A stretch of DNA of 46,243 nucleotides from Nitrincola lacisaponensis. Its GTDB lineage: Bacteria; Pseudomonadota; Gammaproteobacteria; Pseudomonadales; Balneatricaceae. Shown piece by piece: positions 17,868 to 26,954 of this stretch. Both the position numbers and the translations under genes were made by a program. The notes beneath the pieces are model-generated. The model was not told the DNA's origin. It was given only the letters and a program-made list of their open reading frames with translations, and did not search any database. Each line of letters starts with the position of its first letter. Within the stretch, counting starts at the first letter, position 1. The DNA is taken from positions 1 to 46,243 of the forward strand of contig NZ_JMSZ01000006.1 in the NCBI RefSeq assembly GCF_000691225.1, given 5' to 3'.

Positions 17868-19022
17868 CTACTCAGTGACACTATCTGACGACGTTGACAA
17901 CAACCCCAATACAGCCGTCTTGTTGTAAAACTCCAGGTAGTCCTGTCCTGAATTGGCAATTTCACCTAATGTCAGTGCACCAAACATCGGGTAATCACCC
18001 GATACTGCAGTGAACTCTTCCAGTATACGCGTTTGCATGAACAGCACACGTGAAATACAGTCAATCAGACAGCCGAATTCAGGCGCTGCAGACGAGATTT
18101 GAGTATATGCTTTTTCAGCCTGCTGATGTGCTTCTGCCGCTGCACCAATCAATGACTCAGCTGTTCCGTTCAGTATCCGCACAAAACTGCCTTCCGGCAC
18201 TTCACCAACACAGATCATTCCCTGACCCTCTTTCAGCATGAGTGGGTCACGCACAATCACTTCAGCATCCAGCTTACTGATACCCAGCGGATAGGATTTG
18301 GCGATATCAAAGAAGTTATCTTCCGTGAAGGTTTGCCCACTGTGAGCCTCCACCACCTGACGATACACCTCAAAGGCGGGTTTCCAGTCCAGTGTCATCA
18401 CATGATTCTTGTTTGATTCAGTCACCTTGAATGGCTCACTGATCGGCTGCCAGCCATGTGACACCCCGATACCGCTAAGCATTGGCAAGCGCATCAACAA
18501 TGCTGCATCCTGAATCAGGCCCCGGGGTGTTATCAGGCAGGGCTTTTGTACAAAACTCAGAGATCCCGCTCCACCACCCAGATAATTCTGCTCAAGACCC
18601 AGGTTCATAAAGATAGCTTCAATGAAGGTCGCTATACAGGTGGATAACCCATCAACAAAAACCATATGTGTTGCGGGTCCCGGTAACCTGTCCCATTGAT
18701 CTGCCAAACCTGCCAGGGGTGTATCAAAGTCAGCCGCAGCGTCACTCAATCCGGGAATAACAGACCAGTCCAACACATAGGGCAAGGGTAATAACACTGT
18801 TCCCTGAGTGTAATTCTGCCCTTCATGGATAATCTGAGGAAAAATTCCACCCAGTATTTGTATATCCGAGGATTGCAGCAACGGGTCCAGCTGCTCTGCA
18901 GTCCAGCCATTCTCATCTGCTGCAAACACCAGTATCGAGTGCACTTCTCCTGATTCAGAAAGTGCCTCTATGACCTGCTGTAAACCAACCACAGAAATTT
19001 CAGTCAGTAATTGTGGTTTCAT
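17868..19022 (-). CDS. FIST-domain sensor protein (NosP/VpsV-like)
   Basis: A 384-residue soluble protein with FIST_N (about 1-190; [30 protein letters not shown]) and FIST_C (about 200-375; [43 protein letters not shown]). FIST proteins of the NosP group bind heme and NO and inhibit a partner hybrid kinase; that role is inferred here from the kinase gene that follows after seven bases. I cannot assign the heme ligand from sequence. ATG 19022 is chosen because GGAG lies eight bases upstream; earlier in-frame codons overlap the preceding gene. Other FIST proteins may sense amino acids or other small ligands. Confidence 0.85.
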   Translation of the reverse strand: MKPQLLTEISVVGLQQVIEALSESGEVHSILVFAADENGWTAEQLDPLLQSSDIQILGGIFPQIIHEGQNYTQGTVLLPLPYVLDWSVIPGLSDAAADFDTPLAGLADQWDRLPGPATHMVFVDGLSTCIATFIEAIFMNLGLEQNYLGGGAGSLSFVQKPCLITPRGLIQDAALLMRLPMLSGIGVSHGWQPISEPFKVTESNKNHVMTLDWKPAFEVYRQVVEAHSGQTFTEDNFFDIAKSYPLGISKLDAEVIVRDPLMLKEGQGMICVGEVPEGSFVRILNGTAESLIGAAAEAHQQAEKAYTQISSAAPEFGCLIDCISRVLFMQTRILEEFTAVSGDYPMFGALTLGEIANSGQDYLEFYNKTAVLGLLSTSSDSVTE

Positions 19023-19027
19023 GATCA

Positions 19028-21121
19028 TCACTCCTGGCAAGCCTTGGATAAAGTGGGTGCATGCGTAGCATAATTGTCTATCAGCTGAATCAGTGCCGCG
19101 GGTTCAAGCGGAGGTGAAATCAGGTAGCCCTGAATCTCGGTCGCGCCCAATGCATCAATATAATCACGCTGTCGCTGCGTCTCGACCCCCTCAGCAATCG
19201 TTGTCAGACCCAACCCCTGACACAAGGATGTCAACGCACGTACGATCGCCCGGTCACTGCGCCCACGCGTAATATCCTTAACAAAAGCACGGTCAATTTT
19301 AAGTGTATCCAACGGAAAACGCAGCAGATACTCCAGTGAAGAGAAACCAATGCCAAAATCATCAATCGCGATCTTAAAGCCCATATGGCGCAAGCGATGC
19401 AGTGTCTCAATGGTCGCTTCCGGGTTATGCATCGCCAGACTTTCAGTAATTTCCAACTCCAGCTGCCCCGGATCAACCTCTGCCGCCTGAACAATCGACT
19501 GAATTTTTGCAGGCAGATCCAGCTGCTCGAACTGAGCGGGTGACAGATTGACGGCCATGCGTAAGGTATAACCCTGTAACTGCCACGCGCGTTGTTGACG
19601 GCAGGCTTCTGCCAGTATCCAGTCACCCAGTGGACTGATCAGCCCCATCTCTTCCAGAATCGGAATAAAACGAAACGGCGGAACGGATTCTCCCTGAGGA
19701 TGTCGCCAGCGCAGTAAAGCTTCCACGCCGACGACACGATCACTGCTCAGATCAATCTGCGGCTGGTATACCAGATAAAATTGCTGCTGCTCTACAGCGG
19801 TACGCAATTCTGCCTCCAGCTTGAGACGGGACTGCAAACCATCATCAAGGTCGTCACTGTAGAAGCCCAGCGTTATATTAGCAGTCGGTTTTTGCAGGCG
19901 TTGTGCACGATGCGCCATACGCAACAGTACATTGGCATCCTGAGTATTATCAGGAGCCATGCTGGTACCTGCTGTATAGGTGAGATACGTCTCACGGTCT
20001 CCCAGCATCCAGGGACGATCCAGTTGCTCCAGCCAGGCATGTAGCTGAATGCCTATCGAATCCATACAGCGGTCCAGTTCCACCTGAAGCCGAAGGGCGA
20101 AGGTCCCTCCATCTAGACGCGCCAGCATGGCATCTGCCGGAAGATCACTGCGCAACTGGTTTGCCATCAGCCCCAATAGCTGATCTGCCAGTTCAATACC
20201 ATAGGTTTCGCTGATCTGCTGAAAACGCAATACCTCCAGCACCACAACCACCAAACGGGCCGGGTGCTGCTGCTGTGCCTCCAGACATTCTTCCAGATCG
20301 CGCTGAAACAATCGCCGGTTGGGTAACCCGGTGACAGAGTCATGAAACATCAGGTAGTTTGCCTGCTGCTCCAGACGCCGCTGTGAGGTGATATCCTGTA
20401 TTGCACCGATTAACAACTGCTGTTCGGGCATCAACTGACCAACAATTTTTAGCAGGTAATCCTGTCGACGCCCCGGTGATCTGACCTCAAAATCAAATTT
20501 CAGCCCGGTTTTAATCGCATCATCAAGCACTGTCGCCATACGCTGGCGATCATCCGGATGAATGATCTGCATCACCGTATCAAAGGTAACCGGTAACTCA
20601 TCCAGCCAGTGTAACAGCTCATCCGCATCTTCTGACCAATGCATTTCCTGCCGCTGCAGGTCCAGTTCCCAGAAGGCCAGACCAGCCAGCATACGCGCCG
20701 TTTCCTGAAGACCTGTGACACGCCGCAGATCCCGTTCACGTGAGGCATCACGCAGCGCATAACGAATGCGCTGATGCAGCAACGGAAAGTTGATCGGTTT
20801 AGGAAAGAAGTCGTTGGCACCCACATCAAAGGCCTGCTCAATTGACTCCAGATCATCATCTGCCGTCAGCATCAGAATGGGCGTCACCATGTGGCGTTCG
20901 TGGGCACGAATCTGGCGTATCGCCTCATAGCCATTGAGCTGCGGCATATGTACATCCATCAACACCAGATCCGGTGCGTGCCGGATAAACTGTTGTACCC
21001 CTTCTGCACCATCAGCCGCTTCCAGGATCTCATAGCCACGCTTGCCCAGATAACCTTTTACCTTCATGCGCTCGATGGCCGCATCATCCACAACCAGAAT
21101 GCGGGTTGTTTTTGTCATCAT
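19028..21121 (-). CDS. Response regulator REC-PAS-GGDEF(degenerate)-EAL
   Basis: A 697-residue cytoplasmic response regulator. The receiver (1-125) has VVDD, phospho-Asp D56 (LVLMDVHMP) and the Lys of FPKPI. A PAS domain follows (about 145-255). The GGDEF-like domain (about 265-425) has LDGGTF where GGDEF belongs, so it should not be a cyclase. The EAL domain (about 435-680) is complete (VEALLRWRHP, NLSPAQFE, LEITES, DDFGIGFSS, KIDRAF, EGVET). Its likely role is phosphorylation-controlled c-di-GMP hydrolysis. Its ATG overlaps the upstream kinase stop (ATGA at 21121-21118), so that kinase is the obvious phosphodonor. A second ATG follows immediately. Confidence 0.9.
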   Translation of the reverse strand: MMTKTTRILVVDDAAIERMKVKGYLGKRGYEILEAADGAEGVQQFIRHAPDLVLMDVHMPQLNGYEAIRQIRAHERHMVTPILMLTADDDLESIEQAFDVGANDFFPKPINFPLLHQRIRYALRDASRERDLRRVTGLQETARMLAGLAFWELDLQRQEMHWSEDADELLHWLDELPVTFDTVMQIIHPDDRQRMATVLDDAIKTGLKFDFEVRSPGRRQDYLLKIVGQLMPEQQLLIGAIQDITSQRRLEQQANYLMFHDSVTGLPNRRLFQRDLEECLEAQQQHPARLVVVVLEVLRFQQISETYGIELADQLLGLMANQLRSDLPADAMLARLDGGTFALRLQVELDRCMDSIGIQLHAWLEQLDRPWMLGDRETYLTYTAGTSMAPDNTQDANVLLRMAHRAQRLQKPTANITLGFYSDDLDDGLQSRLKLEAELRTAVEQQQFYLVYQPQIDLSSDRVVGVEALLRWRHPQGESVPPFRFIPILEEMGLISPLGDWILAEACRQQRAWQLQGYTLRMAVNLSPAQFEQLDLPAKIQSIVQAAEVDPGQLELEITESLAMHNPEATIETLHRLRHMGFKIAIDDFGIGFSSLEYLLRFPLDTLKIDRAFVKDITRGRSDRAIVRALTSLCQGLGLTTIAEGVETQRQRDYIDALGATEIQGYLISPPLEPAALIQLIDNYATHAPTLSKACQE

Positions 21122-23853
21122 GTCACTGCAAACCTCTTGACGGTTTCAAGTACAGCGTCCAGTTCCGTCAACTTGACCGGTTTTCCCAAATGACCATTCA
21201 TACCTGCTTTCAGGCAGGCTTCTTTATCTGCCGGTAATACATTTGCTGTCATGGCGTAGATGGGCATCACTGCCCGACCCTGCCGGGCCTCCAGCTCGCG
21301 TATTTTGGTTGTCGCTTCGACTCCACCCATCACAGGCATTTGCATATCCATCAACACCAGATCAAAGCTGCGCTGTTGACACAGTTCTATTGCCTGCTTG
21401 CCATGTTCAGCCAGCGTCACCTGATGATGGCGCTTTTGTAACAGAGTACTGATCAGGCGTTGATTCACTTTATTATCTTCAACCAGCAAAATCTGCAAGC
21501 CTGACTGTTCCATATGACAGGCCCGTTCAGCCGCAGTAGCAGGCTGTTTTTGTAACATCTGCTGAATTTCGACAGGCGCTGGCGGGTGCGTCAGCAATCT
21601 GTCGATCTGCAGAGATTGCAGTTGCTGCTGCAACACACTGCTGGAGGCATCACTGATCAGCATACAATTTTCTGGCAACACGCCATATTCAAGTAGCTGT
21701 TCTATCACCTGAATACCTGTATATTCGGCATTCAGATGATGCTGTATCAGATATGACCGCGGCTCACTGAAAGCTGATTTGCTCTGGCTCAATAGAACAT
21801 CAGGGTCGGTAAAGCATTCGCAGGTATAACCCAGGCGTCTCAAAAAGCCACTCAATGTCCTCATGTTTTCCGCAACAGTATCCAGAAGCCACAGGGTTTT
21901 CTCTTGATCAGGATACAACGTTTGATCAAACCGGCCCTGCTCACAGGGCAGCTCCACCCAAAAATGACTACCCTGCCCTACACTACTCTCCAGGCCGATA
22001 CGTCCTTGCATCAGCTCAACCAGTCGGGACGTAATGGCAAGCCCTAATCCGGTACCACCAAACTGACGGGTAGTTGAACTGTCTGCCTGTGAAAAGGCAT
22101 CAAAAATATGCGCCTGTTGAGATTCGGGAATACCGATTCCCTGATCATAAACATGCAGACACAAGATCCCCTTGCCGTCACCAGTGCCTGTCTGCCAGCC
22201 GATGGAGACCTTAACCCGGCCTTCAGCTGTAAACTTGATCGCGTTGTCACATATATTTACCAATACCTGCCGTAAGCGCACAGGATCTACACAGGCATAA
22301 TCCGGAACACTTTCAGGTAATTCCAGAACCAGGCTGACACCTTTCTTGCGTGCCAATACAGCCGCAGGTTTCAGACACTGCGTCAGCAGTGCTTTAAGAT
22401 CTGTTTCCACAGGCGAAATCGCCAACTTTCCCGCGTCAATCTTAGAGAAATCCAGAATATCATTCAGAATAGACAAGAGCGCATCAGCAGACGACTTGAC
22501 CACCCCCAGATAGCCGCGCTGAGTGGCTGTCAGCTCAGTATCCAACGCCAGTTCTGTCATGCCGATAATACCGGTCATCGGTGTGCGGATCTCATGACTC
22601 ATATTGGCCAGGAAAGCGCTTTTGGCCTCACTAGCAGCCTCAGCCGCCTGGCGTGCTTCATCGAGCGTCGCGTTCAGGGCATAAAGTTCTTCGTTACTGC
22701 TTTTAAGGTCCTGTTCCAACTGCTTTTGCTGGGTAATATCGGTGCGAATCGAGATAAACCGGTCAATCTGACCTGCCGCATCATAGAGCGGCATAATGGT
22801 GGCTTTTACCCAGTAGTCATCACCCGCTTTATTGATGTTTTTGATTTCACCATGCCAAACCCCGCCTGAAGTAATCGTTTGCCAAAGCTGTTCAAACATC
22901 TCGGGCGGATGAAAACCACTATTGATAATACGATGATTACGTCCGATAAGCTCAGCATCAGAGTAGCCGGAAATAGAGCGAAAATGTTGATTGGTATAGG
23001 TAATATTACCGTCAGTATCCGTCATACTGACGATAGCATGCTGATCCAGAGCATTTTGCTGCTGTTTTAGCTCCTTGGTAGCGGCTTCCAGTTCCCGATT
23101 ACGCTCAAACAGCAAATCAACAATATTGCGTACCCGTGTGTCCATAAAAAACAGCGCCAATAAGGCAGCCACAAAAGTCAGGAAAACAAATACGATCAGA
23201 TACAAAAAACGATCGCTCTTTGCTAATACACTCTGGCTGACCGGTAAAGTCACTACCTGTATACCGCGAACATCACCAACCTGCCAGTCACGCCTAGGTG
23301 AGTCAGGATGATTGTTATGACACGCTGTACAGGTGGGCTGCATGCGAATAGGGGTCGCAAATATCAATGCCTTACCCCCAGCCTGCATCTCGAAACGATA
23401 ATATTCGTCCCTGCCTGCTTCTCGCATCATGGCAAGAGCCTGTTGATCAAATTCAGTCAACAGTCGATCTGCCCGCTGGGGAAAGGGAAAATCACTCAGC
23501 AAGCGAGTATCAATGGTTTCATCACGCTGGCTCATAAACTCAGCCAGATCCAGCGTCATGGTCGCCGGGATTGGAATCGAACCCGGTTGATCGCGGTAAT
23601 GCTCTGTCACCTCGACCCAGGGATGCCCCACCAGCGGTGTGACAATCACATCAGTATAGAAGGCACGGAAAGAGTCGATGGCTTTGGCATAGGTACGTGC
23701 GGAGCGCAAGAGCTGATCATCCTCGGCACCTCTGACCACCCAGGTACCCAAAGCCAGGAAAATCACTGCAAAAAAGCATGCAGCCAATGACATGAACCAG
23801 CGAAAGCGCCTTTGTTGACCTGCCAGTTGGTGAGCCTGATGATAATTAGGCAA
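21118..23853 (-). CDS. Heme-c (DUF3365) sensor hybrid histidine kinase
   Basis: A 911-residue membrane kinase. TM1 is at about 20-41. A periplasmic DUF3365/Tll0287-like domain (about 45-215) contains CTACH (175-179), a covalent heme-c attachment motif. TM2 is at about 216-237. Then come PAS (268-385), HisKA (MSHEIRTP, His420), HATPase_c (NICDNAIKF near 533-541), a receiver-like domain (about 652-770) with Gln704 in place of the phospho-Asp, and a normal receiver (about 787-905, phospho-Asp D836). The heme should sense redox state or a gas in the periplasm, and c-type maturation would be required. There is no Hpt in this protein, but the next gene upstream encodes one. It overlaps both neighbours (8 bases upstream, 3 downstream). 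Confidence 0.92.
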   Translation of the reverse strand: MPNYHQAHQLAGQQRRFRWFMSLAACFFAVIFLALGTWVVRGAEDDQLLRSARTYAKAIDSFRAFYTDVIVTPLVGHPWVEVTEHYRDQPGSIPIPATMTLDLAEFMSQRDETIDTRLLSDFPFPQRADRLLTEFDQQALAMMREAGRDEYYRFEMQAGGKALIFATPIRMQPTCTACHNNHPDSPRRDWQVGDVRGIQVVTLPVSQSVLAKSDRFLYLIVFVFLTFVAALLALFFMDTRVRNIVDLLFERNRELEAATKELKQQQNALDQHAIVSMTDTDGNITYTNQHFRSISGYSDAELIGRNHRIINSGFHPPEMFEQLWQTITSGGVWHGEIKNINKAGDDYWVKATIMPLYDAAGQIDRFISIRTDITQQKQLEQDLKSSNEELYALNATLDEARQAAEAASEAKSAFLANMSHEIRTPMTGIIGMTELALDTELTATQRGYLGVVKSSADALLSILNDILDFSKIDAGKLAISPVETDLKALLTQCLKPAAVLARKKGVSLVLELPESVPDYACVDPVRLRQVLVNICDNAIKFTAEGRVKVSIGWQTGTGDGKGILCLHVYDQGIGIPESQQAHIFDAFSQADSSTTRQFGGTGLGLAITSRLVELMQGRIGLESSVGQGSHFWVELPCEQGRFDQTLYPDQEKTLWLLDTVAENMRTLSGFLRRLGYTCECFTDPDVLLSQSKSAFSEPRSYLIQHHLNAEYTGIQVIEQLLEYGVLPENCMLISDASSSVLQQQLQSLQIDRLLTHPPAPVEIQQMLQKQPATAAERACHMEQSGLQILLVEDNKVNQRLISTLLQKRHHQVTLAEHGKQAIELCQQRSFDLVLMDMQMPVMGGVEATTKIRELEARQGRAVMPIYAMTANVLPADKEACLKAGMNGHLGKPVKLTELDAVLETVKRFAVT

Positions 23854-24628
23854 GCGAATCTCCCTTGGAAGACAGTAACAGCAGTTTTTCCAGCTCAGCG
23901 GCCAATGCCTCGGTCAGGGCAGGTGTTCGAGGAAGCAAGCGCACAGGCTCAAGGTGCTCAGCTAAAGGCTGCTTATCACTGCTGATCATCAAGACAGGAA
24001 TATGACAGTTGATTCCTTCGGCTTCACGCAGGGCGGATATAACAGCAGCACCATTCAATGTCTTCAGCTGTCGCCCGATAATCAGGCAGTCATAACGGCT
24101 GTTCAGCAACTCACGCAGTGCTTCCAGACCATCATCTACCAGATCCACCTGCAGTCTGAACGCAGCTGACACCTGCTGGCACAATTGCCGCATCAGTCGC
24201 GAAGATTCGACAACCAACACCCGGCGCGCCTGCTGGCCAGAGTTCAGTCTGAGATTTTCCAACTGCTGTTTCAGGTGGCTGATATCATCACCGGACAGGA
24301 GCACCTGTGCCGCTTGCCGCAGTAAATCGATAAAGCCAAAAAAGACCACCAGTGGCTCCCGGGATGGCGACAACTGCCATTCAGCCAAGACAGATTCAAA
24401 CTGATGACAGATGCTGGTCACCACCGGAAAGCCATGTGTCCCGCCGGAACCTTTAATACTGTGCACCAAGCCAAACAGACGATTAAACACCGCCTGGTCA
24501 TAAGACCTCTCTAATATTAACAGATCCTGCTCAGCTCGGTCACACTGTTCCGGCAGCTCCAGGAGAAAAGCTTCGCTGAGCTGTCGCAGAAGCCGGTCAA
24601 CCTGATCTGCACTGTGCACATCAGTCAT
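23846..24628 (-). CDS. Hpt protein with pseudo-receiver
   Basis: A 260-residue protein. The N-terminal Hpt domain (about 10-120) has phospho-His H56 in VHSIKGSGGTHGF. The C-terminal receiver-like domain (about 135-250) starts RVLVVESSR, with the acidic pair lost, and reads CLIIGRQ where the phospho-Asp motif should be (Asp replaced by Gly), so it cannot be phosphorylated in the normal way. A separate Hpt between two hybrid kinase genes is a likely phosphotransfer hub, with the pseudo-receiver perhaps acting as a docking module. The ATG overlaps the preceding diguanylate cyclase gene by eight bases, and its stop overlaps the next kinase by eight. Confidence 0.85.
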   Translation of the reverse strand: MTDVHSADQVDRLLRQLSEAFLLELPEQCDRAEQDLLILERSYDQAVFNRLFGLVHSIKGSGGTHGFPVVTSICHQFESVLAEWQLSPSREPLVVFFGFIDLLRQAAQVLLSGDDISHLKQQLENLRLNSGQQARRVLVVESSRLMRQLCQQVSAAFRLQVDLVDDGLEALRELLNSRYDCLIIGRQLKTLNGAAVISALREAEGINCHIPVLMISSDKQPLAEHLEPVRLLPRTPALTEALAAELEKLLLLSSKGDSLA

Positions 24629-26282
24629 TGGTATTTCCCTCCGGGATAAAACGCTGCACTCGGCTGCGCCCCGCAGATTTGGCCTGATAAAGCGCTTTAT
24701 CGGCCATGTTCAATAAGGATGCAGGCAGGATCTGATCCGCAGTCGATGCGACACCGGCACTGAAAGTGACCTGAAACTCGCCTGGATCGGCTGTAAAACG
24801 TAATGCTTTGAAGCGTTCGAGTGTCTCTTCAATCACCCTGGTAGCCACCTGTGCGGTTGTATCCGGCAAAATAATAATAAACTCCTCTCCGCCATAACGA
24901 CCGATCAGATCGGATTTGCGCAAACGCTGACGCAGCATGTGTGCCATGGCTCGAATTACCTGATCACCGGCAGCATGACCATAGGTATCATTCACCTGCT
25001 TGAAATGATCCAGATCGAGCATCACCACGGAAAGTGGTATCGCATTACGTTCGGCACGCGCTATTTCCACTTCCAGCGCTTCTTTGATACGCGAATGTTT
25101 GAGCAACCCGGTCAAACCATCGCGTGCCATTAACGAATCCAGTTTACGAAAACGTGCCGCACGCACCCTGACAGATGCCACCAGTCGGGTATCCGAAATA
25201 GGCTTGGTAATAAAATCATCACCTCCCCGCCCCATGGCCATGAGCTGCTGGTCCAGATCTGTTTCAGCTGACAGATAAATAACCGGCAGACTCAGCCACT
25301 CGTCATAGGTACGGATCAGTCCAGCCAAGTCTGCACCGGAGCACTCCGGCATATGAATATCCATCAATACCAGGTCCGGCCTGAAGTCTGACAGACGATC
25401 CATGATCTGGGTGGGTTCATTCAAAGTTTCCACAACCATACCGGATGCAGACAGTACCGCAGCATAGTGCTGCCCCTGAAGCAGGTCATCCTCTACGATC
25501 AGTACACGATAAGCCACCGGACGATCCTGCTCCAGGACAGCTTCGAGACGGTCAACCAGGCGTGGTATGTCCAGTGGCTTGAGCATATACCCCAGAGCCC
25601 CCATACGCACAGCCGTCAGACGTGCCTGAAAAGAGTCGGTTGCTGATATAAAAATAACGGGTACACCCAGGCGGACCAAAGGAGAGTGGCGCGTCAGGCG
25701 TTCTGCCGCATTGATGCGTTCACGGGTAAAGACCAGATCCAGAATCAGGCCATCAGGACGCTCATCAGCAGCCGCGGCTTGCTCAGCGTCTGTAAAGGCT
25801 TCAAACCAGCGTATCACGTAGCCAAACTGCTCCAGGACACCAATGATTTCAGCGGCCTGCAATGCATCATCTTCAACCAGCCACAGCAGCGGCTGGCGCG
25901 CATGATAACGTGGGACATCAGCTACCAGAGAGTCAGTCGCCATGTCAGCAAACGCAGCCTGTTTTAACTGCTCGATCAACTGCAGCAGGCTCTGCACCAG
26001 AACTTGGGTAGCGTCAGTTGGATGACCGGCTTTAATCAGCGCCCTGACTTGCTGCTCGACAGTCCGCGTCTGGTCAGTAATTTCCTGAAAACCAAATGTA
26101 CCCGCCGATCCGGCAATACCATGCAATTGATGCCGCAGGGTTTCCAGCTGCGCCAATTCTGGACCGGAGTCGATCAACTCCTGAGTCAGACGTTCCAGCA
26201 AGCGGGTTTCTTCCGGCAGACGTTGTACATACAGTTTCGCCAGGTTTTGTAACAGCTCGGCGATCGCTGGATCAGACAGCAT
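24621..26282 (-). CDS. Hpt-REC-REC-GGDEF response regulator, diguanylate cyclase
   Basis: A 553-residue cytoplasmic protein that opens the operon. The Hpt-like domain (1-115) has H54 in LHGIAGSAGTFGF, with Ala in place of the usual Lys. Receiver 1 (about 130-250) has VEDD and an Asp in LILDLVF. Receiver 2 (about 258-375) has VEDD and LVLMDIHMP. The GGDEF domain (about 385-545) has an intact GGEEF and an RKSD inhibitory site five residues before it. It should make c-di-GMP from GTP on phosphorylation and be inhibited by its product. AAGGA lies seven bases before the ATG. Of the eight operon genes this is the only one with a complete cyclase signature. Confidence 0.92.
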   Translation of the reverse strand: MLSDPAIAELLQNLAKLYVQRLPEETRLLERLTQELIDSGPELAQLETLRHQLHGIAGSAGTFGFQEITDQTRTVEQQVRALIKAGHPTDATQVLVQSLLQLIEQLKQAAFADMATDSLVADVPRYHARQPLLWLVEDDALQAAEIIGVLEQFGYVIRWFEAFTDAEQAAAADERPDGLILDLVFTRERINAAERLTRHSPLVRLGVPVIFISATDSFQARLTAVRMGALGYMLKPLDIPRLVDRLEAVLEQDRPVAYRVLIVEDDLLQGQHYAAVLSASGMVVETLNEPTQIMDRLSDFRPDLVLMDIHMPECSGADLAGLIRTYDEWLSLPVIYLSAETDLDQQLMAMGRGGDDFITKPISDTRLVASVRVRAARFRKLDSLMARDGLTGLLKHSRIKEALEVEIARAERNAIPLSVVMLDLDHFKQVNDTYGHAAGDQVIRAMAHMLRQRLRKSDLIGRYGGEEFIIILPDTTAQVATRVIEETLERFKALRFTADPGEFQVTFSAGVASTADQILPASLLNMADKALYQAKSAGRSRVQRFIPEGNTND

Positions 26283-26395
26283 TCACTCGTCCTTAACCAA
26301 TACACTCTATACGGTTTAATTCATTGGAACTATAGAACAAAAGCCTTCCTTATCGCCAGCAGATTACATCCGAATACCGCCAAAACTGCGTAATG

Positions 26396-26408
26396 TGCTA
26401 CAGTAGCA
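26396..26408. promoter_or_regulatory. Palindrome upstream of luxS
   Basis: A perfect 6-base-arm palindrome with a one-base centre (TGCTAC-A-GTAGCA) lies 12 bases before the luxS ribosome binding site and within the 150-base divergent region shared with the signalling operon. It could be an operator or a small hairpin in the luxS leader. No named consensus is recognised. Confidence 0.3.
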
Positions 26409-26432
26409 ACAGATCTATTCAGGAGTTTGATT

Positions 26433-26954
26433 ATGCCATTGCTCGACAGTTTTCGTGTGGATCACACCCGCATGCACGCACCTGCGGTACGCACCGCCAA
26501 AACCATGCGCACCCCATCAGGGGACCCGATTACCGTGTTTGATCTGCGCTTCTGTATTCCAAACCATGAAATCCTGTCTGAAAAAGGAATTCACACGCTG
26601 GAGCACCTGTTTGCGGGCTTCATGCGCAGCCACCTGAACAGTGACCAGGTCGAAATCATCGATATTTCACCAATGGGATGTCGTACCGGTTTCTACATGA
26701 GCCTGATCGGTACACCGACTGAGCAGCAGGTCGCTGATGCCTGGACGGCCTCCATGCAGGACGTTGTGAACGTTGCTTCAATGAAAGATATTCCTGAGCT
26801 GAATGAGTATCAGTGTGGAACCTATACCATGCATTCACTGGAAGAGGCGCAACAGATTGCCAGGGATATTTTGCAACGCGGTGTGGGAATCAACAGCAAT
26901 GAAACACTGTATCTGAGTGAAGAGTTCCTGCAGGAAAAAGAAACGCAGAGCTAA
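26433..26954 (+). CDS. luxS: S-ribosylhomocysteine lyase (LuxS)
   Basis: A 173-residue iron/zinc enzyme that cleaves S-ribosylhomocysteine to homocysteine and DPD, the precursor of autoinducer-2, in the activated methyl cycle. The metal ligands H54 and H58 (HTLEH) and C128 (YQCGTY) and the catalytic C83 (MGCRTGFY) are at E. coli positions. The start is ATG 26433 with AGGAG seven bases upstream. It is transcribed divergently from the eight-gene phosphorelay/c-di-GMP operon. The stop codon lies inside a perfect hairpin. Confidence 0.97.
   Translation: MPLLDSFRVDHTRMHAPAVRTAKTMRTPSGDPITVFDLRFCIPNHEILSEKGIHTLEHLFAGFMRSHLNSDQVEIIDISPMGCRTGFYMSLIGTPTEQQVADAWTASMQDVVNVASMKDIPELNEYQCGTYTMHSLEEAQQIARDILQRGVGINSNETLYLSEEFLQEKETQS

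Noticed and set aside
26290-26400. Sigma-28 (flagellar) or sigma-54 promoter for the signalling operon
   Set aside because: A GGCGATAA-like string occurs on the minus strand but without a matching upstream element at the right spacing, and no GG/GC sigma-54 pair is present.
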